From Vespula vulgaris (Eukaryota > Arthropoda > Insecta > Hymenoptera > Vespidae), in contig NC_066594.1 of the NCBI RefSeq assembly GCF_905475345.1, positions 6,835,501-6,899,500 of the forward strand: DNA of 64,000 bases. The letters run 5' to 3'. How positions within the stretch are numbered: position 1 is the first letter of the stretch; every line of letters begins with the position of its first letter. Shown here one piece after another: positions 24,128 through 36,917 of this stretch. The position numbers and the translations under genes were made by a program. The notes under the pieces are model-generated. The model was not told the DNA's origin, made no database searches, and saw only the letters and a program-made list of their open reading frames with translations.

Positions 24128-27100
24128 ATGGAAAGTGGTTCATTGACAAAGGTTTTACATGACTTTTTTACAACTATAGATGGAGAGTTAAGTCTTTGCA
24201 AAGGAGAACATTTTTTGGTATGCATGTAATAAAATTATTTAACTAACCTTTTTTTAATGTTTAAGAAAGCAAATTATTCTTATGTATTATGTTTTACTTG
24301 AATAGATACATAAAATAATTGACAAGCATTGGTGTTACGGACAATCATGTAACAAAACAGGAAAGTTTCCTTTGAATCATTTACATAAAGTTGAGATTCC
24401 ATTCTTGCTAGATACCCAGAGTTTATTTGTATCAATAGCTGCCTTTACAGGGGAACAATCTGGAGATTTATCATTTGGAGCGGGTAATATATAGTAATTG
24501 AATAATATATAAAAAAAAAAGAAAATAACAATATTGAATTATCGTTAATATTATGTACCAATTAAATATTTACATTTTATCAGGGGATCTTATTATTGGA
24601 ATACGCGAAGTTGGATCAGGATGGCACTATGGACAAATAGATTCCAGAGTTGGAATTTTCCCTACCACGCATACATGGCAATTAGATACAAATTTGATAA
24701 AGGTATGCTTCTACTGATGCGCTAAATATATAATTTATTTGCAATATTAATTAAAATTTTATAAAAGAAAAATAAGATATGCAGGTGTTAGCTTTTATTT
24801 TTAGAGAACGGGTAATAAGAAAGTTATAAAAAGAAAAGGAAAAGTGAAAGTGACATTGAAGGCACAACTTGAAGAAGAATTAGATTTAAATGAAGGTGAA
24901 TTAGTCACAGTAACAGAAGTTTTGGATGATGGTTGGTGTCGCGGAATTACGGAAGATGGTAGATGTGGCATCTTTCCGGAAGGATTTATTTCTTATATGA
25001 ATGATGAAGCCAACGATCAAACAGATACATGTGTCTCAAGAGAAAACGTTTTACCTCCATCCATATCCCATATTAATTCGGTGGAGAATAACGTTTCCAA
25101 TAGTTATACGGTACAGTCATATAACGAAGAGGATCCTGCACCAAATTATTTCGACATATTTCCACAATTTTCTACATCCAAAGAAAAAATTTCAGAAGAT
25201 AATGATCGCGACGATAATGCAAATTCGTTCGATGTTAAACCATACGCCATAACGTTATATCCATTTAATGCTCAATTTCCAAATGAGTTAAATTTTGGAG
25301 TAGGGGAAATAGTACATCTCATAAAACACGTTGATTCGGAATGGATGGAAGGTAGTATCGATGATAATAAAGGAATTTTCCCAATATCTTATGTTAACAT
25401 TGTAGTGGATTGTCCAGAAATGAAACCTAAGGAAGAAGTACTTAATAGAGAAGACAATAGCACAGAATATACTTTATTAGAACCAGGTACAATGGCCAAA
25501 GTGGAATATACATTTAAAGCACAAATGGATGGAGATTTGAATGTCACAGAAGGTGATATTGTAACTATTATCAGTACGGCTAATGAAAATTGGATTAATG
25601 TAAAAAACGTTAATGGCGAGATCGGTTTGTGCCCAAGAGGATATTTAAGTTCGAGTCCTATATCAGAACCTAATACGGATTTCACAATAGATCTTCTAGA
25701 AGATTTCGTTGTTTTAAGAGATGACAAACCTAGTTCCTTAACAGATAAAGAATATAAACCAAAAAGACTTTCGGAACCTCATAGACCAGCACCACCAGCA
25801 CCTGCTCCTGGTCGTATGCCATTGCAGAGCAGTAACAAAGATTTAACAACTGATAATGCGTGTGCATCTGAAATATCAATTGCTATTAGTGAAAAAAAGG
25901 CGGATCAAAGACAAAACGTTATATCGGAATTAGTGCTTACAGAAAAAGAGTATGTTCGTGATCTGACATTAACTTATGAAACTTTTAATCTATCTAATCC
26001 TGATTTTCTTAAAGCAAAAGGTATAGATGTTGATGTTTTATTTGGAAACATATTAGAAATTATCCAAGTTGCAGAAGAATTATTACATGAGATATTAAGA
26101 GCTATGAAAGGATGTGACGAGCAATTACAGCAAGTTGGTACGTGCTTTACGAAAATGGCAAATAAATTACGTGTCGTATATGTGAAGTACTGTGGAAATC
26201 ACGAAGCAGCGCTTGCTTTATTAAAAAAGGTTAATATGCAACGTAATTTATTTTTCAATATCATACCATATAAATTATATATATATTTCCACTAGAAAAA
26301 AAAGAAAAAAAAAGAAAAAAAAAGAAAAAAAAATTAATTTAAAATGTCTTGAAAAATGATAATTAATTTTTTAAATTACCTGGCTATTTCTGACTCATTC
26401 TCTCTCTTTCTCTCTGTGTGTGTATGTATCTATACTAATTACAATTATATATTTTTTAGTATGAAAATAATGAAGAAATTATGAGTGTATTTAACAAAGG
26501 TACTGAGACACTACGTTATCAAATAGCTTGCTTTGACATGAGTTCCATTCTTATAAAACCTGTACAAAGAATTTTGAAATATCCTCTTATTTTGTTTGAA
26601 TTAATAAAGGTGAGTTTTACTATAATTATTTAAATACTAATAATTTCGTTTATAAATTAGTATACAAATATTTTTAGTGTACCGAGGATGATCATCCAGA
26701 TAAACTATCAGTAAAAGAAGCATGGAAGGCGATGACCGATGTGGCTTGTTACATTAACGAGTATAAACGTCGAAAAGATTTAGTATTGAAATATTTAGAT
26801 AATGATAATACGTTAATTAGAAAAATGGCTAAATTAAATATGCATTCCGTTGCGAAGATGTCAACGCGTTTAAGTACGAAACTATCTGCTAGTTTAGGTT
26901 TGACAAATATTGCAGTGGATCCTGTATTCGAGGAACTCGAAAAACAATTTAGATCTATAGAAAAATGTACATGGCAATTGGCAAAAGATGTCGAAATGTG
27001 TGTTATTTATTTAAGCGACGAAGCTATTTCCGGTGAAGTTATGTCAGACTATTTAAATCAATATTATCAGGGAACACCAAATCTCGAAATAAAACGAATA

Positions 27101-28550
27101 AGAGACATCCGTTCGTTAATTTGGTCACAGTTTATGCAAGATTTGAAATCTTGTTTGGAAATACGTGTAAATGTGCCATTGAATTTATTGACAACATTTT
27201 TAGAAGGTCCTGCAGTATTAATTACAAAGAGGCACGATAAGTTATTAGATTATGACGCTGCCATATCGAAAAGCGAAAAATATAAAGAGTCCAAAATTGT
27301 AATTATATTTTATTACGCATATCTATATCGATTAAAGAATTTTCCTAACGACGAATGATTGATCGATTAGGTACAGGACGAGTTGGCAGCAGCAAAGGGT
27401 AATTTCGAAGCCTTGAATCAGCAGTTGTTGGAGGAACTACCGATATTAATTGACGCAGCTATGGAAGTTTTAATTAGATGCATTAACGCTTTTACGAATG
27501 CTCGAAAACTTTTAAGCGGAAGAATTACGAAAAGATATTTAAAACTTTGTGAGGTAAGTGTGCGATCATTTCTTTTTTCTTAATTCGTATTAAATATAAT
27601 TAAAAATAACCTGATCTAATGAAAGCAAAAAAAAAAAAACAAACAGAAGAAGAAGAACGAAATATATTTTTTCTCACAGATTACGACTCAAGTGTCGCTG
27701 AAAGATATTCTAGAATCTTTCTTGGTAAATCATAATTTACTTTGGAATCAAATCGCGCGTTTCTCATTCGGTGGTACAAATCTGAGAACAGAAGAAGAGA
27801 AAGAGGAATTGTGTCCACAAGGCGAAAAGGAACGAATTTTATTGACAAAAAAATATCCGAGGGACAAGTTGTACGTTTTAAAAGAAAACGTAACTAAAAC
27901 TACATCTCTCGATTTGGGAGCTGTAAAAGGATCTTTGGTAGCTGTTATAAAGAATCAAGATCCTATGGGTGATACTACGAAATGGCTTATCGATAACGGT
28001 ACTGTTAAAGGTTTTTTACCAGCTAATAAATTGACACCTCTGCAACAAATTCAAGAACCGATCAAACAAGCTAGTTTGGAATCTAATACCAATAGGAATA
28101 CCAATTCAATGTCAGATCTTATATCGATGGTCTCACCTGAAAAGGAAGTGAAGCCTTTGTCAGAATCTAATTTGCAATCGTTACTTTATTTAAATATCGA
28201 CGAGGAGCTTAATACTAATCAAATTTATAGTAATGTAGAAGAAATTTCAACAACTCAACCGTATCAAAATCTTATTTATGAAGTAAGTCATCTTATAATC
28301 AATGTAAATAGAAGCAAAATTATTTTTATCGAAATTATTTATATAAAACTTTCAGTTTTATTATACCATGTATGATTTTGCTGGTGGTATACCTGGTACA
28401 TTGCCGGTGAAGAAAGGTAAAGCTCTTAGGCTTGTCAGGCCACACGATGAAAAAGGAAACGATGAATGGTGGCTCGTAGAAGATCGTTACGGAAAGAGCG
28501 GTTACGTTCCTAAAAATTATTTGACCCCAGCAGCACAGACGAAACCATAA
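24128..28550 (+). CDS. Dnmbp: Dynamin-binding protein-like (Tuba) Rho guanine nucleotide exchange factor
   Basis: Exons 24128-24217, 24306-24483, 24584-24702, 24805-26229, 26460-26609, 26678-27298, 27371-27553, 27680-28282 and 28356-28550 join in frame to 1187 residues. The domain order is five N-terminal SH3 domains (about residues 5-60, 69-124, 143-194, 275-330 and 360-412), a proline-rich stretch (RPAPPAPAPG), a DH (RhoGEF) domain from about 499 (SELVLTEKEYVRDL) to about 690 with the KPVQRILKYPLIL signature, a BAR-like coiled region (about 700-960), then two C-terminal SH3 domains (about 984-1045 and 1127-1185). The architecture SH3n-DH-BAR-SH3-SH3 without a PH domain is that of DNMBP/Tuba, a Cdc42 activator linking dynamin and actin regulators at junctions. 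Human DNMBP has four N-terminal SH3 domains. The donor after exon 4 (GTTAAT) is weak, and exon 7 has two in-frame acceptors (27371 or 27377). Confidence 0.92.
26281..26332 (+). repeat. A-rich 10-bp tandem repeat in an intron
   Basis: Four to five copies of an A9G-type unit lie directly after the stop of the read-through frame in the intron following the large exon of the Tuba-like gene. It is probably a slippage-prone poly(A) derivative. Confidence 0.7.
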
Positions 28551-29270
28551 TTCAGAAACGATATGAAGTATTGATTTACTTTATAACCGTACAAATTTTC
28601 TTAGATACTTTCGTGCCTTAATTTATACAATGATTCGCTTACACATTTACATACAGAAATTATATACAAGTATCGCGATTTAATTAAATAATTATATAGT
28701 TATATATGTAGCTGACATCTTTTTTTAACAGCGAAAGAGATCAATGTAGAACAAGACGAATGTATATATCTTTTGTTTGAAAACTTACTCAGACTCAGTA
28801 TATTTTCACTATATGCTTACTATCCTTGTTATCTGATATATCAATGTATTTATTAAAAAAAAGAAAAAAAGAAAAAAATACTTTTTGCGACGTTGATAAA
28901 TCTATTTTCTGTGATATGGTAATATTGTATATCATATTCTTACATAGCACGTTACTCTCTTAAAAAGAATCTTATAATCTCGTAATATCTCTTTATGGTG
29001 TTTCTATATCAATTTTAAATCGTCTATTTACTTTATGTGTATATTTTATTGTACATTGAAAGTGTAAAATTGTTTGTTATCTATACATGCACGCACGCAC
29101 GCGCGCGCACACACACACACATGAATTCTTTTAATTTGGTTATATATATATATATATAAAATATCGTTTAAAGAAAAAAAAAAAGAACCTTTCATTTTGT
29201 TCGTCATGATAGCTAGACACGATGACTTTACAAAATTACATAGAAAACACGTATAGTAATTATATCGATT

Positions 29271-29362
29271 ATATGTTTCTCAATGATATTTTATTTTTTA
29301 TTCTTATACTTACTTGTATATATGTTTCTCAATGATAGTTGATTTTTTATTCTTATACTTAC
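29271..29362. repeat. 49-bp direct tandem duplication
   Basis: The segment from 29271 (ATATGTTTCTCAATGATA) is repeated from 29320 with only a few substitutions, including the shared end TTCTTATACTTAC. The copies abut directly, indicating a recent local duplication in the 3' flank of the Tuba-like gene. Confidence 0.85.
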
Positions 29363-30018
29363 GTTCATAAGCTGACAAATCATTGAAATATAATTCGTAT
29401 GTCGATATAAATTTATGGTGATTATTATTTACTTTTGATAGGAGAGGCTGTTTCTTTATGATACCTTACCTTACAATAGAAATTTTCAAAATGCATTGTG
29501 TGTGTGTGTGTGTGTGTGTGTGTCATGTTAAATATTAAAATATAAGAATAGTTTAATGTTCCTTAGGAGTGGACCACGAAAAAAGATCATTTTTAAAAAT
29601 GTATCTTTTTGGACCATAAAAATTATGAAAATCGATTATTAGATTATGTTTTTCTAATTTTAATATGTAAATTAGAAATATTTTTAAGCCTCACGAATAT
29701 TATGTTGTATATGAGATAATATTTATCTTCAGAATCAATTAATTATGATTATTGGTATCAAATGATCTTATGTCGTAATTAAAGGCAACAATTATACGAT
29801 TATTTTTTTTAATAAAAACGTATTATATTTTACTATATATTATCGTCATGTAATATAATACATTTATACTGTCACGATCAACAGTCGGTACAATGACGTT
29901 TCGTGTACCTACAAATCTAATGCTTATTATAAGATTATGATATAAAAGAAGTTGTATGTATATATATATATACATACACATATATACATACATACATACG
30001 TACATATAAGTATATATA

Positions 30019-30020
<2 letters not shown>

Positions 30021-30069
<49 letters not shown>
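30021..30069. repeat. (TA)n microsatellite
   Basis: A nearly uninterrupted TA run of about 49 nt, with degenerate TA/CA repeats on its left. Confidence 0.95.
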
Positions 30070-30071
<2 letters not shown>

Positions 30072-30664
30072 TTTAAATAAACGAAACAGTCTTTTCAGAT
30101 AGAGCAACTTTTAACTGCAATGCGATTCATTGTTATTAATACGTATAGTATTAATAAAACATTTTCTCGACAAAACTTATAACTAAACTTATTTATCTAT
30201 AGACGCAAAAAATACTGATCTAAGGATAAACAATGAACTTTCACACATCGAACGCCATTGGTTAGAAGGGAGGTGGGGATGAGTATCGAAATTGACGATG
30301 AAAACGAGTTAAACGATTATAACATTTCGAACTCATTCATTCATTCTTTCTTATTAATCTATCATTCGATTTTCTCGATTTCTCACTTTTGTTTTCTCTT
30401 TCTTTCTCTCTTTCTCTCGTGTATCTCTGCCGCGAGCTATCGTTATATTATAAATATATATCGTAATTATAATTATAGTATAAAGTTTCAACTATGTTCA
30501 TTGACGTTCTTGAATTCGTTCGAGATGCCATTAAAAAAAAAAAAGGGAAGTGAAATTTTTTCTACGATAATGTTTTAACGACGAGTTGATAGAAATTAGA
30601 TTCAAAATATATGTAATCGTGAGAGATCGTCGGTAGGAGTACACATGTAAATATAAGTATATAG

Positions 30665-30698
<34 letters not shown>

Positions 30699-31152
30699 AC
30701 GTCTCTTTCTCTCCCTTTCATACACTCGCAAAACAAAAATCATTCATACATCACATTAAACAAACAAAAATCAAATCGTTAATTTAGAAACTTTCTCTCT
30801 CTCTCTTTCTATGATCCTTGAAAAAAAATTCTAATTCGATCCTAACGAGATAGGAAAATAAATCCTATTTAAATTTATCGAAACTTCTCTTTCCCCAGAT
30901 AATTATATTCCCTTGTCACAATTTTTCTCATGATATCTTCGGTTATATGTTTGAGCGAAATTAAGGAGAAAGAAAGAAAGAAAGAAAACGAGAGAAAGAG
31001 AGAAAAACTCGATAGATATTTTCGAGTTCTTGTTGAATCCATGAAAGAAGAGTCTCTTGGACATGGCTAATCGAGAACAAAAGAGAGACAGAGATAAATA
31101 GTCAGACAGACTGACAGATGAAATTTCTCTTTCTCTTCTTCTTTTTTCTCTT

Positions 31153-33653
31153 TTAATCAGCTGGATAGAAACGAAGAATCGCACGACCTTGAATCATGGA
31201 ATGACAAAGCTTGTGAACGACGTCGAGTGCTTCCTCGGCAGGATATACCGTATGTGGTGGTGGTTCGATTTCGTTCGATGCAACCAATTGAACCAGTTCA
31301 CGGAGTTGTTCCAATGTACCTGGTTCAACCGACTTTATACTTTGTTGTCTTTCTTCGGCACGTCTACTAAACTTTGGTAAAAGACGATCAGCTACTTCCT
31401 TTATCACGAATACGACTCCGCCTTTGCTCAAACATTGGATGCTACGATGTAGACTACGGGACGTAGTTCCAAAGTCAATTACAACGTCAACCTGACCTTG
31501 ACAAGCGTCCATCGTCCGTTCGATCAGCTGTTTCTCATACAGATCTTCGTTCCATTGTACAACGTTAACGCTGTAAGCAAAGTTCAAACTATTTGTTAAT
31601 AAATCGAATGAACTGTCCATCTGTTTATTAATTAATTCGGAATTTATTATCGTTCTTCAACTTGGTTGTTTTGATATTTTATTATAAATCCGAATTATTG
31701 GATTTCGTAGAATCGTGTATGTCAAATGCATATATCAAAATATAGATATTATATCAACATCAATTTATCATTTACAGATAATTTTTCACGTATCTCGATT
31801 TATTATCAGTCACTATCGTTACTATCTAAACAACCAAAAGCTGTGCATATGTTTGTGTGAATATGTTCTTAACGAATCATGAAAAACACGATCATGTATC
31901 TGAGTGTTTACGATTGTGTATGATTTCCATCGAAAACTGATACACAATCGCGTTCAAATCCGAACGAATCTTATCTCTTAAAACTGATTAAAGAAAGTAA
32001 GTATTCTCGAGGAAAAAAAAAACAATTTTGACAAGATAATTAAGAATTCGATTTGATACGATTGATGACAATTGAAATGCAAACGCTGGCTGGACTTTGA
32101 TTGAATCAAACAATTACTGAAGATATCAAAGAAAATATCAATAAAAAAAACGAGAATCGAATTATCTCGAATAAAATAACGATAAAATATTTCCTGGCGC
32201 AATGATCGAAATAATAATAACATCGATACAAAATCGACCAAAAAAAAAAGAACTAAATAAGTCAAAACAAAAAAAAAGAAAGAAAGAAAGATCTGTGAGA
32301 TTCCTACCGTTGAAATTCCTGTGCCATTATGAGACCATCATCTTTAAGTGTTGCGATTGTTATGGTCACTCTATCCTTTATATCACTGAAGTGATAAGCC
32401 GCAATTCTCAATGCCCAAAGTGCTAATCCACCTGTGCCAACGATCAATATCTTGCATACAGTTTTCTCGTCTCTTTCCTTCAAAAGATTCTGTACATGCT
32501 CGTGTGCAGAAAATACGGTGTTCATAGCAAGTAGTGCACCGGCTGGTAACATAGCTGCTACGCTCAATGACATATTGTCGGGTATCTTTATAAGATATTT
32601 AAGATCATGTACAACCAAATATTCGACGTATCCGTTTGGTATTCCTTCGTACGGATAAAGAATAACGCGATCTCCAAGAGCGTATTCGCAATCCTCGTTA
32701 ACGTCAGAACCAAGAGACTCGATGACACCGGCAACTTCGTATCCAGGAAATAATGCGGCATCTCTTACGCCATGATGAGGAATGTTAATTGGGAAATCAC
32801 CCTCTAAGGATGCCTCGGTAGCCAAACTACTGGTACTTGATACCGATGTGAGAGACGAGAGACTCGGTGAACGTTTTGGATGATAACAAGCTCCGGCACA
32901 GACTACACGGATTCGAGCACCTTGTGCGGGTACATCAGGAACCGGTACATCGAAACTAAATACGCAGTCTCGTCCTGTTACGCTTGGACTTTCGATCGAC
33001 AGTTGTCTGCACAGCTTGTTCATTTTCTCTTCTCTGAAAAAAAAAAAAAAACACAAAATATAATAAATTCGAACGTCAATACGATATATGCATATTTGAG
33101 TTTTCTTTCTTTCTTTCTTATGAACCCTTAATCGTTGTTTGAATGTATCTATATTATATATAATCGCGTATTATATTTTAAGTACTTAGAAATTAGAAAA
33201 CGAAACTCGCTTTCTAGATTCGTCTTATTTTACGTTTCATTTTACGCTTCAATCGATATCTCTTTTCAAGCACTCCAATGGAATGATTTCTCACGATAGC
33301 GTAGATAAATTATTGAAGCATATTGCACCGTGATTCATGCTGCGTCTAACTGTATATCACATGTGTATACATATACATATATAAAAAAAGAAAGTTTCTC
33401 AAATTTAAATTCATTTCTTTTGTATTTTTCACTGCTTCGTGTAAGGCAAGAAAAGAAGACAAAACAAAACGAAAAAACACAACGATATAAAACGATGTAA
33501 ACGGTATACTATTAACAACGAAATTATAAAATATAATGATAATACAATAATATAATGACATAATATGAATAATAATAATTACGCGTACCCATTACAATGG
33601 GTGGGACAGGCCTTATGAGCGATCGATGGCACTGGCTCCAATTCCACAGGCAT
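31153..33653 (-). CDS. Medium-chain dehydrogenase/reductase (alcohol dehydrogenase-like), altered zinc motif
   Basis: Three exons in transcription order: 33653-33589, 33033-32308 and 31570-31153, joined in frame to 402 residues. The first exon supplies MPVELEPVPSIAHKACPTHC. It is included because its donor (AATGG|GTACGC) continues exactly in phase into the acceptor at 33034 and its ATG has a good context (AAGATGCC). The alternative start is the internal Met at 33023. The fold is the GroES-like N-terminal domain plus Rossmann domain of the MDR superfamily: VVCAGACYHPKR (about 65-76), LFPGYEVAG (about 116-124), LGDRVILYP, and the NAD(P)-binding GTGGLALWALRIA (about 221-233). A Ser/Thr-rich insert follows the first motif (about 77-95). 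Most zinc enzymes have GHE where this has GYE, so a standard catalytic zinc site is doubtful. The substrate is unknown. The gene converges on the Tuba-like gene. Confidence 0.88.
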
Positions 33654-33950
33654 CTTGATATCGTTGAATGACAAATTTTCCAAGAAAAATTTTCAGGAAG
33701 AAAAAAAAACGGTAAAGACGGACGATAATCGTCGAATCTTAACAAAAACTCTTTATAGCGATCTTTCGATAATAAAATAAAAACAAAAAATGAGCGATCG
33801 TATTTTCGAAAAATAGTCAAATATTCGACGTAAATAAGGGAGAAAAGATTTGATGGAAAAAAATCCAATCAAAGAAAAACAAAAGAGAACGTAGACAAAT
33901 ATCGAATTCGTTGTCTCACGTGTTGTTCTTTCGAACGCGCGAAACGGACT
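33654..33950 (-). other. 5' UTR of the dehydrogenase gene
   Basis: Inferred leader between the initiator at about 33950 and the start codon at 33653. The sequence is A/T-rich. Its right boundary rests on the promoter call. Confidence 0.45.
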
Positions 33951-33983
33951 AACTCGAAGCGTCGAGAAACGCAGGCTTTTATA
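33948..33983 (-). promoter_or_regulatory. TATA box and initiator of the dehydrogenase gene
   Basis: On the minus strand TATAAAAG occupies 33983-33976. An initiator-like TTAGTC has its A at 33950, 33 nt downstream of the first T of the TATA box, the classic spacing. The sequence around them is unusually GC-rich (33930-34130) for this window. A second TATATATA at about 34150-34141 is an alternative. Confidence 0.55.
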
Positions 33984-33999
33984 CCGTTGCTCGAGAGTA

Positions 34000-35182
34000 T
34001 ACACCAAGCAACGTGATGATGGTAGAAAAGAGGAGTGCGGTGAAGGGAGGAAACGATTCGAGGGGCGAGGAGAGCAGGGGAGGAGTTGGTGCACGGTAAG
34101 AAGGGAGAGACGTAACGTAGAAGGGTTCGTAGGGAACGTATATATACGAACAAGCACGAATGAAAAGAAGGCGTGAGAGAACCACTCACGAAACGAACGC
34201 ATGCACGTTTGTTTTTTCATGCGTGTTTCTCTCCCCACTTATCAACCTCCAGTCGTCTTCGTAGTTGTTGTCTTTTATTAAATCGATCCTTAATGAGAAA
34301 TAAGAGAGAAAGAAAGGATGAAAGAGATGGAGATACGTAGTTCGTCAGCTGCCATTTAAATGGAAATGATATATATATATATATATATATGTATTTAAGA
34401 ATTACGGTGTATGTTTACTTCTTTCTTTCTTTTATTGTTTTGTTTTCAATATTTTTTTATTTCCCTTTCTCTCTTTTTTTCTGATTCCGCAATTCATAAG
34501 TTGCGAATTATTAGTTTCAAGAGCAATCTTTTTTATGATGCCACTCATTGATCGATATATCCAAAAAAATAATCGTTCACGACGCGACAGATTTTTTCCC
34601 TTTGCTGATGGACTCTGAAGAAGCTTGACCTAGGTCAGTTTTTCCCGTGTGAACGGTGTCGCAGTGTTTGTACGGAATCGTTCCGTACGATCGGTTTGTG
34701 GAAGGATTGAATTAAGCACGTTCGTTTTGTACGGGATATTCGTATAAAAATTTTCAACCAAAAGGAAAAAAAAGAAAGAAAGAAAAAAAAAAGAAAGATG
34801 CAAATATTTCATTTAGATCATACACTGCGTGTTATTATCGTGTTCTTCACGAAGAACGTCCTTCGTTAGAATTACGAACGATTAAATCTGATTCGTTAAA
34901 CGTTCCAGTTCTCGTCGTTTAATTAAATTCAATATTCAATGATATGTATATGTAAGTAGGTGTGTGCGTGCGCGTGTGCGAAAAAAAAAGAAAAAGAAAA
35001 AGGAAAAAAAAAAAGAAAAGAAAAGGAAAACCGAAGAATCGTCTTAATTCATAAATCAGTCGTCCATCAATAAACAGCTGTTGCTATTTCTCTCGTTATC
35101 GAACACGTTTATGGCTTTAATGATATTACGTAATTTCGAGTTAAATTTAAATGACACACTTTCTTTCGATTTGTAACTACTA

Positions 35183-35217
<35 letters not shown>

Positions 35218-36864
35218 GACTTGGAAACGAAAGATGAACGCAGAATTTTCTTTTATATTTCTCTTTTTTTTTTTAAATAGAAAAGAAAAGGAAAGAAGAC
35301 ACGATGTGCCAATGTTAATGCAAGGAAAAAAAAATAAAAGGAAGAAAGAGAAAAGAAAAGAAATCAAAGACACGATTTCCGGACAAACAATAACGATATT
35401 TAAATTTTAAATAGTCTGGTCTATGTGTCATCATTCCATTTACAATATAAAATGTTCATGCATACAAATTTACAATCGCGTTATAATGAATTCGATGAGA
35501 AATAACACGATAGTGTATCAATTTTAATGGATTTTCATTATTATTGGCGTACAAATTAAAATTGTAGATCGGTACATTTTGTTCAGTTGTTTTTCAAAAG
35601 ATTTCATTACAAAGAGAATAAAGAAAAAAAAACGTGATAGTTTTATTTATTTATCTATATTATTTTCATTACCAATAACAACAACAACAATTTCTTAAAA
35701 TCATTAAGATCATAGATTGTAAACATTCTATCTATAAGCTGGCGCAATTATTTACCAGTTTGTCTTTCTAAGGAAAACGTATAGAACTTGTTTATGAACC
35801 TGACAATATATACGTATATATATAATAGCTAACTCTATTAATGTTATCATTTTAATAACGATTTATCTCTATCTCCTTAAACGTCATCCTTTCAAACATT
35901 ATATAGATGCAGGATGCCTCGTTTAGATTGATCGTTTGTTTTGAATACACACCGAAGTCACTTCTCTTTTTTTATGGACGACGTCACGTTTATCGATTAT
36001 AATTATTCATCAATTTTGAGAGATTGAATGAAGAAAAAAAAAAAAGAAAGGTAAATATATCTAATCTGAAAATATTTTAATAGCAATTTAGAAGATTTAT
36101 GGCTGTACTTAAAAAAGAAAAAAAAGTATTTCCAATATTTTTTTTCTAATCGATCATATTCCTCTTTATTTCATGTACCATCAATTCTTCATCGTATATA
36201 CATATCTATCTAAAATTTTTATTATAAATTTATTATATATAGATCTAAGAAATATATGCACTTATATAAATACAAAAAAGATCATATAAATTTATTTATC
36301 ATATAAATAAATAAAAGAAAAAAAAAATTCCTAGATGAATTTTCCTTATGAATTATCTAGATAATCCTAGATATTTCAAAACTCTCATAAATTATTCCTC
36401 TTTTGGAGATTTTCTAAACGTTCGTAATTTTTTTACGATTTGTAAAAAAAAAATTAGCCTAAAAAAAGATAACACACGCAGTAGTTTTATAGTTTTGTGC
36501 CAACTCCTCTTCCCTGTTATTTACACGCATATGGGTATACATATATAAATCGTATTACGTTTATTTATTACGTATATAAATTTCAAGATGAAATTTCGAA
36601 AAACGAATTATGAATCAATATATAAAGAAACATAAGAGTATAATAGAGTCGATCACGACTTGGACATGCGTAGTCCATTAGCAGTCTCGCTTCGACTCCT
36701 TTTGCAACCTTCGTATGATTAAAGAAAAAAAAAGCTCAACCTATCGCGGCAATGAAGAAAACATCACGTTTAACTCATACATCGTGTTACTCGTGTCCTT
36801 CTTACCTGCATAGAAGAAAGAAATAAAAAACCAGAAAGATAAAGAAAGAGAGATAGATAGATAG

Positions 36865-36917
<53 letters not shown>

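Larger units (their letters stand above)
28551..31152. other. Convergent intergenic region with microsatellites
   Basis: Lies between the stop codons of the Tuba-like gene (+) and the dehydrogenase gene (-). It contains (CG)n/(CA)n at 29091-29121, a 49-bp tandem duplication at 29271-29362, (TG)n at about 29496-29523, (TA)n at 30021-30069, (CA)n at about 30667-30696 and GA/CT-rich tracts near 30970-31010. ORFs here are repeat translations and none resembles a protein family. Confidence 0.6.

Noticed and set aside
27383..27583. Separate small gene from the 66-codon ORF
   Set aside because: It is exon 7 of the Tuba-like gene, in phase with exons on both sides.
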